Shown here one piece after another: positions 12,150 to 23,395 of a stretch of 64,000 nucleotides of DNA (positions within the stretch are counted from its first letter, which is position 1; each line of letters starts with the position of its first letter). Origin of the DNA: Cannabis sativa (Eukaryota > Streptophyta > Magnoliopsida > Rosales > Cannabaceae). The translations under genes were made by a program, and so were the position numbers. Under the pieces are notes generated by a model, which had not been told where the DNA came from, did not search any database, and was given only the letters and a program-made list of their open reading frames with translations. Location of the stretch: assembly GCF_029168945.1 (NCBI RefSeq), contig NC_083603.1, positions 15,934,001-15,998,000 of the forward strand, written 5' to 3'.

Positions 12150-12504
12150 GATTTTCTCTTTGCTGACTCAGGAAGAAATTGTGTCCATACAAGGTATATA
12201 TTAATTTCAATTAAAAGCTTTCTATCTTTGTTTTTTGTTCATTTTCTTTAGTACGTTGTTATTGCTTGGGTCAAATTGTTCTTCTATTATTTTTTTTCCT
12301 TTGGTGTTTGGTGGATCGCATGAAATTTCTGCCATAAACTTTCATAAATAGTTCTCATTGATGAAAATAGTTTTGACAAATTTCTATTTGAAATATGGAA
12401 ATAATTCTGAAACAATGCACACTGTGTTTGCAAAAGTGTTCAAATGAAACAATCACTTAACTAACCATGTTAAAAATGACTCAATGACTCTTATTGTCAG
12501 GTTC

Positions 12505-12570
12505 TTAGCATGAGGAGACTTGGAGGAGCTGGGGCTGTTGTTCCTCTCATCACAGATGGTCAGGCTGAAG
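12505..12570 (+). pseudogene. Isolated exon-like segment of unknown origin
   Basis: A short open segment encodes MRRLGGAGAVVPLITDGQA. It is framed by a splice-acceptor-like TTATTGTCAG in front and a donor-like GTATGC behind. The amino acids look protein-like rather than random for such AT-rich DNA. I do not recognise the family, and it is not the continuation of eIF3b that I know. It may be a second captured gene fragment in the same Helitron. Confidence 0.35.
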
Positions 12571-13161
12571 TATGCTCTTGTTAAATCCCAATACTTATAA
12601 GTAATTGCTTCATAACAAATGATAATACCTTTTTTTTTTTTGTTTTGATTGATGAGATGATCTGAATAACATTAGGTGATGAGAACCTCTGTGATCATGG
12701 AGTTAATATAATGTTATCCCTAACAAGTACACGGGATATGAGTGAGTGTTTATACATTTTTAGTTTATTAACTTTTGAGTTAGTTTGATCTAATTTCTTG
12801 ACTCTGTTGGGTGAAAGGACCATGCTTTCCGATGTGCAAGGTATGAAAATGAACCATTTCATTGTGTCACTCATTTGCTAAATGCTTTGGCTGATTGGAT
12901 ATATGCTTTTTCTACAGTATTATTTACCTAAAATACCACAAATTCTATGGACTTACTTCAAGTTCCTTGCTTAGAATATTTATTGTTTTTTGAGGCATCT
13001 ATATTGTGGTTATGGTATGTGTAGAAGTAACTTTAAAAATTTTGGTACACTCTGCCCAGCTATGTTCTAACATAAATAAAGGGTAGCCAGACCTGCAAAG
13101 TTGATTGCTTATATGATGTCTTTCATAGTACAAGAATGATTTAAGAGGCTCCTAAAAGGAA

Positions 13162-13166
13162 GATTT
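13162..13166. repeat. Target-site duplication GATTT (left)
   Basis: GATTT directly before the 5' LTR is repeated at 23054-23058 directly after the 3' LTR, as Copia integrase produces. It fixes both ends of the retrotransposon. Confidence 0.95.
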
Positions 13167-14393
13167 TGTTAATTCCATTTTTGGCATATTTAATTGACAA
13201 AAATATTTTATTATTTATTGCATATTTCGGCTGGCATATATTGATTTGGTTTCCATATTTGTGTAAATCAAACTTGAAAGGAAAGTTGTCTAGCTTTCCT
13301 ATTTTTGGAAAAAAGGTAAAAATGGTAAGTTTGGTTACCCATTTCGTTTTTATCTAACCAGCTGTGTAATCTGATCTTGTGTTGAGTTTCCCATTTTCTT
13401 AGATCAGGTTTCTTGAAGAGAATACCGGAGCTAGACTTTCCTTTTCTATAAAAGGAAAGTTGTAGTTACTGCCCACGATTCTGTATGTACAGAAACGGAA
13501 ATTCCTGGACTGATTGAAGAATTATTTTAGGGAAGTTTCTAGTGGGTTGAGGTCTTGTTCAGACCGAATGTAAGCTGTCTATGATATGTATATTCATTAT
13601 AAATACATCTTATAGTAGCTAGGTTTTGTATCTCTTTCATACACTTAGAATTGCTTTCATATCTTAAGGAAAGAGTGTCTTTGTTTAGTACCTCTCTTGG
13701 TACCTCTCTTGTATCTTTGAATTTCATTCATATCTTTAGAAAAGAGAGTCTTTGATTTGTAGAGAAGAGTTGTTCTACTCTTACTCTGTTTATTTGTTGT
13801 TTGTATTGTCTTGAGTCTGTATTCAAGTCTACAACGAAGAAGAACATCAGTGCACCTTCGGGAGAAGGGTATTTACAAGCTTTCGGGAGATTGCTTTTGA
13901 AGTCTTGCATCGGGAGGATACAAGCACACAACCTTCGGGAGATGGTTGTATAGGCTTTCGGGAGATAGCCTTTAAGCCTTGAATCGGGAGGATTCAAGCA
14001 CTCTTCAAGGTGATCGAAGGGAGTTCGAGCACTTGGAGTTTTATCAAGATTCGGTTAGTAGGTGGAATACATCAAGCTTGCGGCATACAATAAGAGGGAG
14101 TCTATTTATGCATAAGTCAATTACTTTGTATTTTTGATACCGATCTAATGAATCTTATCTCTGGGCGTGGCCCCGTGGACTAGTAACAATTTGAAAGGAT
14201 TGTTGAAACCACGTACAAAAATCTTTTGTGTTTTTACTTTTATGCACTGTTTGTTTTTCTGGGTTTCTCTGGAGTTACGGAGTTGCATTCTGTAACTACA
14301 GAAAACTCTTTTCAGTACCAGTTTTATTATTTCGCATTTAATTAATCATTTAATTAAATAATCAAAATGGGAATATTAAAATACGGAATTTTA
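13167..14393 (+). repeat. 5' LTR of the Sirevirus element
   Basis: It starts TGTTAATTCC and ends GGAATTTTA; the 3' LTR ends GGAATTTCA, so the last CA has become TA here. A TATA-like TATAAATACATC lies near 13597. A series of short GGGAG-containing words (CTTTCGGGAGAT, CATCGGGAGGAT) occurs at 13856-13992 and may be transcribed R/U5 sequence. The short open stretches inside are LTR sequence and not genes. Confidence 0.95.
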
Positions 14394-14395
14394 AT

Positions 14396-14407
14396 TGGTA
14401 TCAGAGC
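14396..14407 (+). promoter_or_regulatory. Primer-binding site (initiator tRNA-Met type)
   Basis: TGGTATCAGAGC lies two bases after the 5' LTR. It is the standard complement to the 3' end of plant initiator tRNA-Met used to prime Copia reverse transcription. Confidence 0.93.
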
Positions 14408-14466
14408 AAGTCACTAAACTCTTAGTGAGATCTTGAGGTTATTCCGTTTAATTTGTTTTGTGTGAG

Positions 14467-16025
14467 ATGTCTTTGTTTGCAGAAGGAAGTTCCATCTCTA
14501 GACCTCCTCTTTTGAATGAGTCGAATTATACTTATTGGAAGGTCAGGATGAGAGCATTCATCAAATCGCAAGATGAGAAGGCATGGAGAGCTATTCTTAC
14601 AGGTTGGTCTCAACCTACTGAAAATGATGAAAAAGGTAATACTCAGGTAAAATCTGAACTCAGTTGGACCACTGAAGATGAAAAATTGTCTGGTTATAAT
14701 AATAAAGCTTTACATGCTATTTTTAATGGTGTTGGTGAAGGTTTTATTAAATTAATCTCATCTTGTGAATCTGCAAAGGAAGCATGGGAAATCCTTCAAA
14801 TTCAATTTGAAGGTACTCCTGATGTAAAGAGATCACGATTTACCATGTTGCAAACTAGATTTGATGAATTGAGAATGTCAGATACTGAAACTTTAAATGA
14901 TTTTTATGAAAGATTATCTGATATTTCTAATGAGTTCTTTGCCTTGGGAGAAAAATTAGATGAATCTGTCTTGGTTCGAAAAATTGTTCGAGTTCTTCCT
15001 GACAGGTTTGATACAAAATTGCTTGCAATGGAAGAGGCAAAAGACTTTGGCAAAATGAAGGTTGAGGAACTCATGGGATCTTTAAGAACTTTTGAGTTGA
15101 ATCAACAGATCAAGAAAAAGAGTAAGCAGAGTCTCTCGAATGAGAAAATCAATGATAATGCTTTCAATGATTCTGAAATTATTGTTTTTGATGATGAAAA
15201 TGATGATGAAATGGCCTTGTTAGCAAAAAATTTCCAAAGATACATGAAATCTGTTGGAAATAAAATGAACTTTTCAAAGAACTCAAATGGTAACATTTCA
15301 AGTAACAATCCCTCTAAACCTTTTTCATCTAACAAAAGTATTCGTTGCAGAGAGTGTGAAGGGTATGGTCATATTCAATCTGAATGTGCCAATACCTTAA
15401 AGAAAAATAAAAAGGGATTGAATGTTACTTGGAGTGATGATTCTGAAAGTAGTGAAGATGAAAAAGAAAAAAGGTTGCTTTAACAAGTGTTTTGTCAAGA
15501 AATTTGCAGAAAACAGGAAAAACCATTTGCATGAATAATATCTTGATCGATGACAACAAGGAAGAATCTAGATCCGAATCAGATGAGTCAGAAATTGATG
15601 AGAATTCTATGGTTGAATCCTACAAGATAATATTTGGTAAGTTGATGGAAAAATGTGCTGAAAATCGCTCCCTGGTTAAAGATAATAAAGTCTTGTGTAA
15701 CAACATTAATGAGTTGGAAGATAAACTTAAATGTTGTGAATCTGAACTATCTTTAAAAGAGTCTAAAATTATTTCTTTAACCAAGGAACTTGGTAACATT
15801 AAAAAGAATGTGAAAATGCTAAATCCAGGTTCCACCATCTTTGAAAAAATTCAAAAATCTGGCCAAACCAATCATGTTGGTCTAGGTTATGTTTCTAATC
15901 AACCTAATTCTAATACCACTTTTGTTAAATCTAATAGTTTTGTTTCTGGAAGAACTATTTCTACCTCGCAGGTTTCTGTCTCTACAAAGAAAGCACTCTC
16001 GTCGTTACGAAAAGAAGCACCACGG
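14467..16025 (+). pseudogene. Sirevirus gag region with two frameshifts
   Basis: The ATG at 14467 (MSLFAEGSS) starts a Copia gag: a UBN2-type capsid domain (SNYTYWKVRMRAFIKS, then ISSCESAKEAWEILQ) and a zinc knuckle CRECEGYGHIQSEC at about 15347-15388. The frame ends at TAA 15481-15483 after an A-rich run (about 15460-15475). The sequence continues one frame over (RNLQKTGKT...) through a predicted coiled coil (about 15690-15820). A second shift near 15975-16025 returns to the pol frame. A second knuckle, CHFCGRKGHIRPKC, lies at about 16066-16107. Both shifts look like single-base indels rather than programmed sites. It would have formed the nucleocapsid shell of the cytoplasmic particle. Confidence 0.9.
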
Positions 16026-18234
16026 TAAGTTTGACAATTCTAAAGGGAATGGAAGACGTTTCATCCCTATTTGCCATTTTTGTGGGAGAAAAGGTCACAT
16101 TCGACCTAAATGCATCACTATGCAAAACATGTTTAAATCTAATTACCTTGGAAATAAACATGTTTTACAAAAACAAAAATGGGTTGTCAAAAATAAATGC
16201 TTGGTAGGTTCTTCTTGTTTTAAAACTATTGCTACTAACATGTGGTACTTTGATAGTGGGTGTTCTAGACACATGACAGGTGAAGAAGAATATCTTGAGA
16301 ACATCAGACCAATGCAGTGTGAAGAAGTTACTTTTGGTAACGGTCTTGTTGGAAAATTCATAGGGATAGGAACTCTCAATTTCGAAGGGCTTCCTAGATT
16401 GAAGAATGTCATGTTGGTTGATGGACTAAAAGCTAATCTTCTTAGCATTAGTCAAATTTGTGATCAGGGTTATACTGTGAGCTTTGATAGTAATCATTGT
16501 TATGTGTATAATATTCTTGGTGAAATTGTCTTGCAAGGGTTCAGATCTAATGATAACTGTTACACCATCACTACCTATGCTACTTGTCACTCTGTTATTA
16601 ACACCACTGATTTATGGCATGAAAAACTTGGTCATATTCATTTTAAAAATCTGAGGAGATTGTCTAATGCAGGAATTGTTCAAGGATTACCTAAATTAGG
16701 TAAGGAGTCCTTGGGAAAATGTAGACCATGTCAGCTTGGTAAGCAACTGAAAATTTCTCATAAGAGTGTTTCTGATGTGAATACTTCCAGAGTTCTCGAA
16801 CTCCTACATATGGACTTAATGGGTCCAATCCAGGTTGAAAGCTTGAATGGTAAGAGGTATATTTTTATGTGTGTTGATGATTTCTCTTGGTTTTCATGGG
16901 CAGAATTTTTTAGAGAAAACATTGATACTTTTGATGTTCTTAAGTATCTTTGCTTGAAATTAAAAGTTCAAAAAGATTGCAACATTGGTAAGATAGTTTG
17001 TGGTAAGAGTAATCATGGAAAAGATTTTGAAAATACTGTGTATGGTAAATTCTGTAAATCCTATGGTATTTTTCATAATCTTTCTGCTCCTAAAATCCCA
17101 CAACAAAATGGAGCGATTAAGGATTCCCACCTTCTTGATCATGTTTTAGACAAGGCTTTGTATGGCATGAAACAAGCACCCCGTGCTTGGTATGAGCGTC
17201 TATCTGAGTTTTTACACTCTCATGGTTATAGAAAAGGAAATGTTATTAAAACACAGTTCATCACACACATTCAATTTGATATTATTTTTTCATATGTTGA
17301 TGATCTTGTTTTTGGAACTACTTCTAACTCTGAAGTGCAGGTTTTTGTTTCCCAAATGCAAAAGGAGTTCGAAATGAGTATGGTAGGTGAACTCACTTAT
17401 TTTCTCGGTCTTCAAGTGAAGCAATCAGATGAGGGAACTTTTGTCACTCAAAGCAAGTATGCAAAGAATTTGGTGAAAAAATTTGGCCTTGAAAAAGCCA
17501 AACATACCAACACTCCCATGAGCACAACTTTGAAATTAAGCAAAGATGAACAAGGAGTAAAGGTAGATCAAACTTTGTATCGAAGTATGATAGGAAGTTT
17601 GCTTTATCTTACTGCTAGTCGTCGTGATATTTGCTATAGTGTTGGTGTTTGTGCACGTTATCAGGCTAATCCCATGGAATCCCATCTTTCTGCTGTGAAA
17701 AGAATCATTCGCTATGTAAATAGCACTATTGATTTTGGGATTTGGTTTTCAAAAGACACTAATTCTAACCTTGTTTGCTTTAGTGATGCTGATTGGGCAG
17801 GTAATGCTGATGATAGAAAAAGTACTAGTGGTGGATGTTTCTATCTTGGAAACAATTTGGTTTCATGGCATAGCAAGAAGCAAAACTCAATCTCTCTGTC
17901 CACAGCAGAGGCTGAGTACATTGCTGCGGGTAGTTGTTGTACCCAATTGTTATGGATGAAACAAATGATGGCAGATTATGGGTTTGATTTGAAAACTTTA
18001 ACCATTTTTTGTGATAACACTAGTGCTATAAACATTTCTAAGAATCCTGTTCAACACTCTCGCACTAAGCACATAGACATTCGTCATCACTTTATTAGAG
18101 AGCTTGTGGAAAATAAAATTCTTGTCTTAGAATATGTTGAAACTAGCAAACAAATTGCAGATATTTTTACTAAAGCTCTTGACTCGGTCCGATTTATTTC
18201 TCTAAGGAAATCCTTAGGGGTTTGTACTGTTTAA
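16026..18234 (+). pseudogene. Sirevirus pol: protease, truncated integrase, truncated RT, RNase H
   Basis: The frame is open to the TAA ending at 18234. Protease has its active-site DSG (WYFDSGCSRHMTG, about 16243-16281). The GAG-pre-integrase zinc region follows (LWHEKLGHIHF, then CRPCQLGK). The integrase core begins with the first Asp (LLHMDLMGP), but the usual second Asp in S-D-H-G is Asn (SNHGKDF), and the sequence after PQQNG jumps at about 17115-17140 to LDKALYGMKQAPRAWY of RT. The third catalytic Glu, the integrase C-end and the N-half of RT are therefore lost in an in-frame deletion of several hundred codons. RT keeps YVDD, and RNase H is present (CFSDADWAG, STAEAEY, DIFTKALD). Integrase cannot be active. 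Confidence 0.95.
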
Positions 18235-19740
18235 TGCTTTTATTTTTCCATAGTCCTTGATATTTGAGTTGTCTTAGAGTTCATAGTGTCTTGTCTTTGT
18301 CCTAGAAGAAAATTTCAACCTTATAAGAATTTCAGTCATTATTTTATTGCTAATGTTGTAATATTATGATGTGATACAGGTTTGTCAGGAAAATTGTCCA
18401 CTCCTCACAGGAATATTCAGGTTCATCAAACAGTGTTATGTAAGCTACCATTTTCGAATGTTGTTGTTCAAAAACTGTGTGTTCAAGCTCCATTGGATGA
18501 ATAGAGCTACCTATCTCAATGTGTGAAAGCCATCTCTGAGTAAGTTGGAACTATGTAATTAGGAGTTATGTAGAAGATACGCTACCATTGAAAAGGGCTA
18601 CCATTGAGGTAGTGTGACAGCGTCTCCTATGGGTACAATTTTTCAGAAAAAGTCTTTTTGACAAATTGGGCAATGTTCCCTGCTTACACTTTCACACACT
18701 AATGCTTGACACAGTTTGTGGTAAAATTTGTTTATTCTCGAAAATGGTGTTATAAAGCTATTACATACTGTTTGATGTGCTTTAATATTCTTGGTGATGG
18801 AGTCAATTTTTCCTGTGAACCGGTATGACCTCATTCTATTATTTCATTAGTTTGATAAAATAATTTCTGATTATTCTTATGAGTTTGATGTTTTCATCAG
18901 GGACAAAGACAAATGGACATTGTGAATTCTAGTTGCAAAAATATCAAGGTTATTTTATTTTTCTGTCTTTTAATAAAAAAAATAAAAAAAAAATAAATAA
19001 ATAATAAAAAAAAAAAAGGGTTCGTGATCGAGTTGTCAAGTGAGCTTTGTTAAAAATTTTGTTATTTTTTTGTTATGTTTCATTTTGTTCTTAGACACAA
19101 TTTTTGCTCTTAAGTGGTGATTAGTGCTTTTTGTGTCTTGGTGTGTTCTCTTGTTCATTATTTGCATTTTTTTCTTTGGGGGGCATCTGTTGAAAAAATA
19201 AAAGAAAAAGGGGGGCATATTTTTTTTTCGAATTCATTTTCGAATCCTTGTATATATTTTTTCTTTTATTTTTTTATTTTATGGAAACATGTTTTAATTG
19301 TATTTATTTATGTAGAATGTTTCCTTTATTTGTGGAGATTTGGTCTTTTTGGTGTATATAGGAAACTTGTTCTTAAATAAGTAATTTTATTTTTGGTTTC
19401 CTTGTTGGTGGCATTTTCGGATTTGGTGGGGTTATTATTTCTTGGATTTTGTGGGAAGATATGGTTTCCTTTTTTCATTTAAGGAAACATTGACCACATT
19501 TGAAAAAACTTTCTTTGGTTTCCTTTTTTTTTTCTTTCCACACGTGGGTCAAAGGTAAGGAAGTTACCTTCCTTTTTCAGTTTTTTTTTTTAATTTGGGC
19601 ATTTAAAAATTGAAAGTTATATATTCTCAACTTCCCTTAATCCCACGATCACCACTCTCTCTTCTCTTTTTATTTTTTTTCAAAGGTCTAACATTGTTCA
19701 AAGTGTAAGAGGGATTGTGTTCTAGGGTTTCAAAGAAAAA
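18235..19740 (+). other. Non-coding spacer between pol and the envelope-like ORF
   Basis: There is no convincing ORF. The stretch holds A- and T-rich runs (for example 18974-19017) and short repeated words such as GCTACCATTGA (near 18580 and 18597). Sireviruses have such a spacer before their 3' ORF. The TATATTCTC near 19620 and the C-rich stretch before the ATG could be a splice or promoter region, but nothing fixes this. Confidence 0.6.
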
Positions 19741-21426
19741 ATGGCCAAAACTAAGAATGCCCAACCATCCAAGAAGCCCACTCGGGGATCAGCGTCTGCT
19801 TCACCGGTGACTCCGCCTGCGCCGCCTCCACCAGCAACTGGAGCTTCTGGTTCGTCTTCTGCTCCGACGAAGTCTGCCAAGAAATCGAAGACCCAAGCTC
19901 GAAAATCAGTGGCAAAATTCTCATCTCCTCTTGTTGGTGCCTCTCCTATTGCTTCTCCAACACCTGGGTTGGGTGATCATGATGAATCTCATTCATCCGA
20001 TCACACATTGTCGAAGTCCTCTTCTTCGAATGGGGCTCCCAATGTCGACCAAGCTTTGGTGACCTTGCCCACGGTGAGTTCTCGAACAAGGTCCAAGGTT
20101 TCCACTCCTTCAAAGCCTGAAGTGGTTAAACCTAAAATTGCATCCAAAGGGAAAAAGGTGGTTTCTTCATCTTCGAAGGCCAAAAATCTCAAGGAGAATC
20201 CCCCTTCGGTCTCTTCCTCGGATTCTGAACCAGAAGAAAGTGAGGAGGATCATGATTCAGAGGGCTTGTCCGATTCAAGTGAAGAATTTGTGCCCAAAGA
20301 TCTTCCTGTTGTTGATGATTCTGGATCCGAGAGTGAAGAACCGTAAACCGAGCCCGTCACTACGTGCACCGCTCCAGTGCCTCCTGCTGTTCCAAAGAAG
20401 GACAAAGGAAAAAGGCCCATTGTCTCTAATCCTGTTCTTCCACAGAAAAGAAAGAGACCCTCTGGTATTTCTCTTGATAACTTCAAGCCCCACTCTCATT
20501 ATTTTTGTTATAATGATCATGCTAGAGATATGAAATTCTATGAGAAGAGGAATTTTACTGTGGAGAAAAATTTTAATGTTATTGCTCATAAGCCTTTTGG
20601 AGTGTATAACATGTTGAAAGAAAGACAATGGGTAGATACCTTGATCGGTTTTGATGGGTATGTGGATAGAATTGTGAAGGAATTTTATGCTAACATCACT
20701 GATGAGTTTCTCGATGAGGACTCTTTCATGTTTGGCAAAGTCTTTGTCAGAGGACATTGGTATTCCTTTACTGTGAAGGATGTTGCTGAGGCTCTCAATT
20801 TGCCTATGGGAATTGAGCCAACTGATGTGGAGTTTGATCGTCAAAAGGTGTTCGGTTATCTCTCTGGTGATGATGAAATTGAACTCTCCGACACCATGCA
20901 TATGTCTCAACTCACCTATCAACATGCTGCTCTCATGAGGTTTGCCCTATCCAATTGGTTTCCTTGCTCCAATCCGGTAAATGTTTCAAATGAACTTGCT
21001 TTCTTTTTATATAAAGTTTCAATTGGTGCTAAAATTGATTTGGCTGACATGATTTGGGAGCAAATTGTCTCTCTTCGAAAGGGTAAGAAACCTAGGCTCA
21101 ATCTCATTTTTCCTCACTTAATCTATAAAATTTTATCTGATCAAGAGGAATTGATTCTTGAGAATGAATCAATTGAGATGCCTGCTGTTGGAAGCACTTT
21201 TAAAATTCCTGAGAAGCCTCCTCAAGGAAAAGCTGCTCAAAGAAAGGCTCGGTCTGCTTCCCCTGGTCTTACAAATGATCCTGCTGTTGGATCTGCTTCC
21301 ACTTCTGCTCCTACAGAAATGGCAGAATTCAACTTGCGTTTGGGAAGAATGGAGACAAGTCAGGCCTTGCTTCTTAGGAAGATGGACAGCATCATGAAAT
21401 ACTTCCGACCCAATGATGATGAATAA
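19741..21426 (+). pseudogene. Sirevirus envelope-like ORF with one in-frame stop
   Basis: One long frame runs from ATG 19741 to TAA ending 21426 (561 codons) and is broken by a single TAA at 20344-20346. The first 200 codons are Ser/Pro/Lys-rich and then strongly acidic, of low complexity. The second part is a folded plant-transposon-type domain (GVYNMLKERQWVDTL, EFYANITDEF, VFVRGHWYSFT). The C-end has a coiled-coil-like segment (MAEFNLRLGRMETSQALLLR). Ordering and position fit the so-called envelope-like protein of Sireviruses. I see no signal peptide and no clear membrane segment, so an envelope role is not supported by this copy. Translation from 20377 could give a 349-residue product of the second part. 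Confidence 0.85.
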
Positions 21427-21523
21427 GTGGTTCAATCTTTTATCTTTTGCTTTTTATTAATGTTTATTTGAATTTATGACTTTGTTCATGTTTGTTTTTG
21501 TTATCTTTGGCTCCTTGATAGAC

Positions 21524-21825
21524 AAAAAGGGGGAGTAGTACTTATTTTTTGTGGATTATGTGTTACAACTCTGGATCCTTGTATTTAGGGGGAGTTGTCT
21601 TGTTTGTGGTTTAACACTTTTCCGTTTAAAAAGTTGTGTTCTTCGGTTTGCAAGCTTTTTCGTCCAAAAAAAGTTCTATGTTTTATGTGTTAGAGAGCTT
21701 TCATGCAGGGGGAGTATTTTCTATACTCTTGTATCTTTAAAAAGCTATTTGCTTTGGTTTCTAACACTTGATGCAGGTTTTCTCATAATAAAATGTTTTG
21801 TCAATCAAAGTGCCAAAGGGGGAGA
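21524..21825 (+). promoter_or_regulatory. Four serial polypurine tracts
   Basis: The core GGGGGAG occurs at 21524-21535, 21587-21594, 21707-21714 and 21815-21825, the last one base before the 3' LTR. Polypurine tracts prime plus-strand DNA synthesis; multiple copies are typical of Sireviruses. Only the last is in the standard position. Confidence 0.9.
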
Positions 21826-21826
21826 T

Positions 21827-23053
21827 TGTTAATTCCATTTTTGGCATATTTAATTGACAAAAATATTTTATTATTTATTGCATATTTCGGCTGGCATATA
21901 TTGATTTGGTTTCCATATTTGTGTAAATCAAACTTGAAAGGAAAGTTGTCTAGCTTTCCTATTTTTGGAAAAAAGGTAAAAATGGTAAGTTTGGTTACCC
22001 ATTTCGTTTTTATCTAACCAGCTGTGTAATCTGATCTTGTGTTGAGTTTCCCATTTTCTTAGATCAGGTTTCTTGAAGAGAAAACCGGAGCTAGACTTTC
22101 CTTTTCTATAAAAGGAAAGTTGTAGTTACTGCCCACGATTCTGTATGTACAGAAACGGAAATTCCTGGACTGATTGAAGAATTATTTTAGGGAAGTTTCT
22201 AGTGGGTTGAGGTCTTGTTCAGACCGAATGTAAGCTGTCTATGATATGTATATTCATTATAAATACATCTTATAGTAGCTAGGTTTTGTATCTCTTTCAT
22301 ACACTTAGAATTGCTTTCATATCTTAAGGAAAGAGTGTCTTTGTTTAGTACCTCTCTTGGTACCTCTCTTGTATCTTTGAATTTCATTCATATCTTTAGA
22401 AAAGAGAGTCTTTGATTTGTAGAGAAGAGTTGTTCTACTCTTACTTTGTTTATTTGTTGTTTGTATTGTCTTGAGTCTGTATTCAAGTCTACAACGAAGA
22501 AGAACATCAGTGCACCTTCGGGAGAAGGGTATTTACAAGCTTTCGGGAGATTGCTTTTGAAGTCTTGCATCGGGAGGATACAAGCACACAACCTTCGGGA
22601 GATGGTTGTATAGGCTTTCGGGAGATAGCCTTTAAGCCTTGAATCGGGAGGATTCAAGCACTCTTCAAGGTGATCGAAGGGAGTTCGAGCACTTGGAGTT
22701 TTATCAAGATTCGGTTAGTAGGTGGAATACATCAAGCTTGCGGCATACAATAAGAGGGAGTCTATTTATGCATAAGTCAATTACTTTGTATTTTTGATAC
22801 CGATCTAATGAATCTTATCTCTGGGCGTGGCCCCGTGGACTAGTAACAATCTGAAAGGATTGTTGAAACCACGTACAAAAATCTTGTGTGTTTTTACTTT
22901 TATGCACTGTTTGTTTTTCTGGGTTTCTCTGGAGTTACGGAGTTGCATTCTGTAACTACAGAAAACTCTTTTCAGTACCAGTTTTATTATTCCGCATTTA
23001 ATTAATCATTTAATTAAATAATCAAACTGGGAATATTAAAATACGGAATTTCA
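21827..23053 (+). repeat. 3' LTR of the Sirevirus element
   Basis: It is 1,227 bp, TGTTAATTCC to GGAATTTCA, nearly identical to 13167-14393 (about seven substitutions by eye, no indel seen). It is followed by target duplication GATTT at 23054-23058. Confidence 0.95.
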
Positions 23054-23395
23054 GATTTAATGTAGATTTAAAAGCTGAAGAAGAAGAACTAAACGTGAGA
23101 AACATTGTTGGCAAGTTATCTCAAAGTTTTTTTTAGTATTTAAGATTTGACTTACTGCCTTACAATTGATGCGACCCCAAACTGCGGATTGTTTTGATCT
23201 CTTAGTACTCTAGATTAAATATTATTTATTTTTAACTTAAATTTTATTTTTTATTTCTTTACAAATATGAAAAACTTAAATAGATCTATCTACTATTGTT
23301 GTTGTCGTTGCTTAGTTACTGAATTCTCAAACAAAAACCACTAGAACTTATATAAAACTAATATTTACGTGGCTCGCCACGTAACTCTCATCTAG

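Larger units (their letters stand above)
13167..23053 (+). mobile_element. Complete Sirevirus-type Copia LTR retrotransposon, coding part broken
   Basis: This 9,887-bp element has two LTRs of equal length (1,227 bp), a primer-binding site, gag, pol in Copia order (protease, integrase, RT, RNase H), an extra 3' ORF of envelope-like type and four polypurine tracts. The extra ORF and the serial polypurine tracts are hallmarks of the Sirevirus (SIRE1/Maximus) lineage. By eye the LTRs differ at about seven positions, so the insertion is recent. The coding region has two frameshifts in gag, an integrase-RT deletion and one stop in the envelope-like ORF. It sits inside the proposed Helitron. Confidence 0.95.
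10683..23395 (+). mobile_element. Probable non-autonomous Helitron carrying gene fragments, split by a retrotransposon
   Basis: The 3' end is classic: a perfect 16-base hairpin ACGTGGCTCGCCACGT (23367-23382), nine bases, then CTAG (23392-23395) followed by T. The proposed 5' end begins TCTTTATCTTTATATATTA at 10683, preceded by A, as Helitron insertion between A and T requires. No terminal inverted repeat or target duplication exists, again as expected. Without the 9.9-kb retrotransposon at 13167-23053 the element is about 2.8 kb. It has no Rep/helicase gene and carries eIF3b exons plus other exon-like pieces. The 3' end is strong; the 5' end is an inference. Confidence 0.6.

Noticed and set aside
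13856..13992. The short repeated CTTTCGGGAGAT and CATCGGGAGGAT words as a CRISPR-like array or operator series
   Set aside because: The spacing is irregular, the words lie within an LTR of a eukaryotic retroelement, and both LTRs carry them.
13539..13997. Two minus-strand frames in the Sirevirus 5' LTR, repeated at 22199-22657
   Set aside because: They appear twice only because the two LTRs are copies; there is no protein signature.
20138..20533. Overlapping frames within the envelope-like ORF as separate genes
   Set aside because: They are shadows of the main frame that runs from 19741 to 21426.
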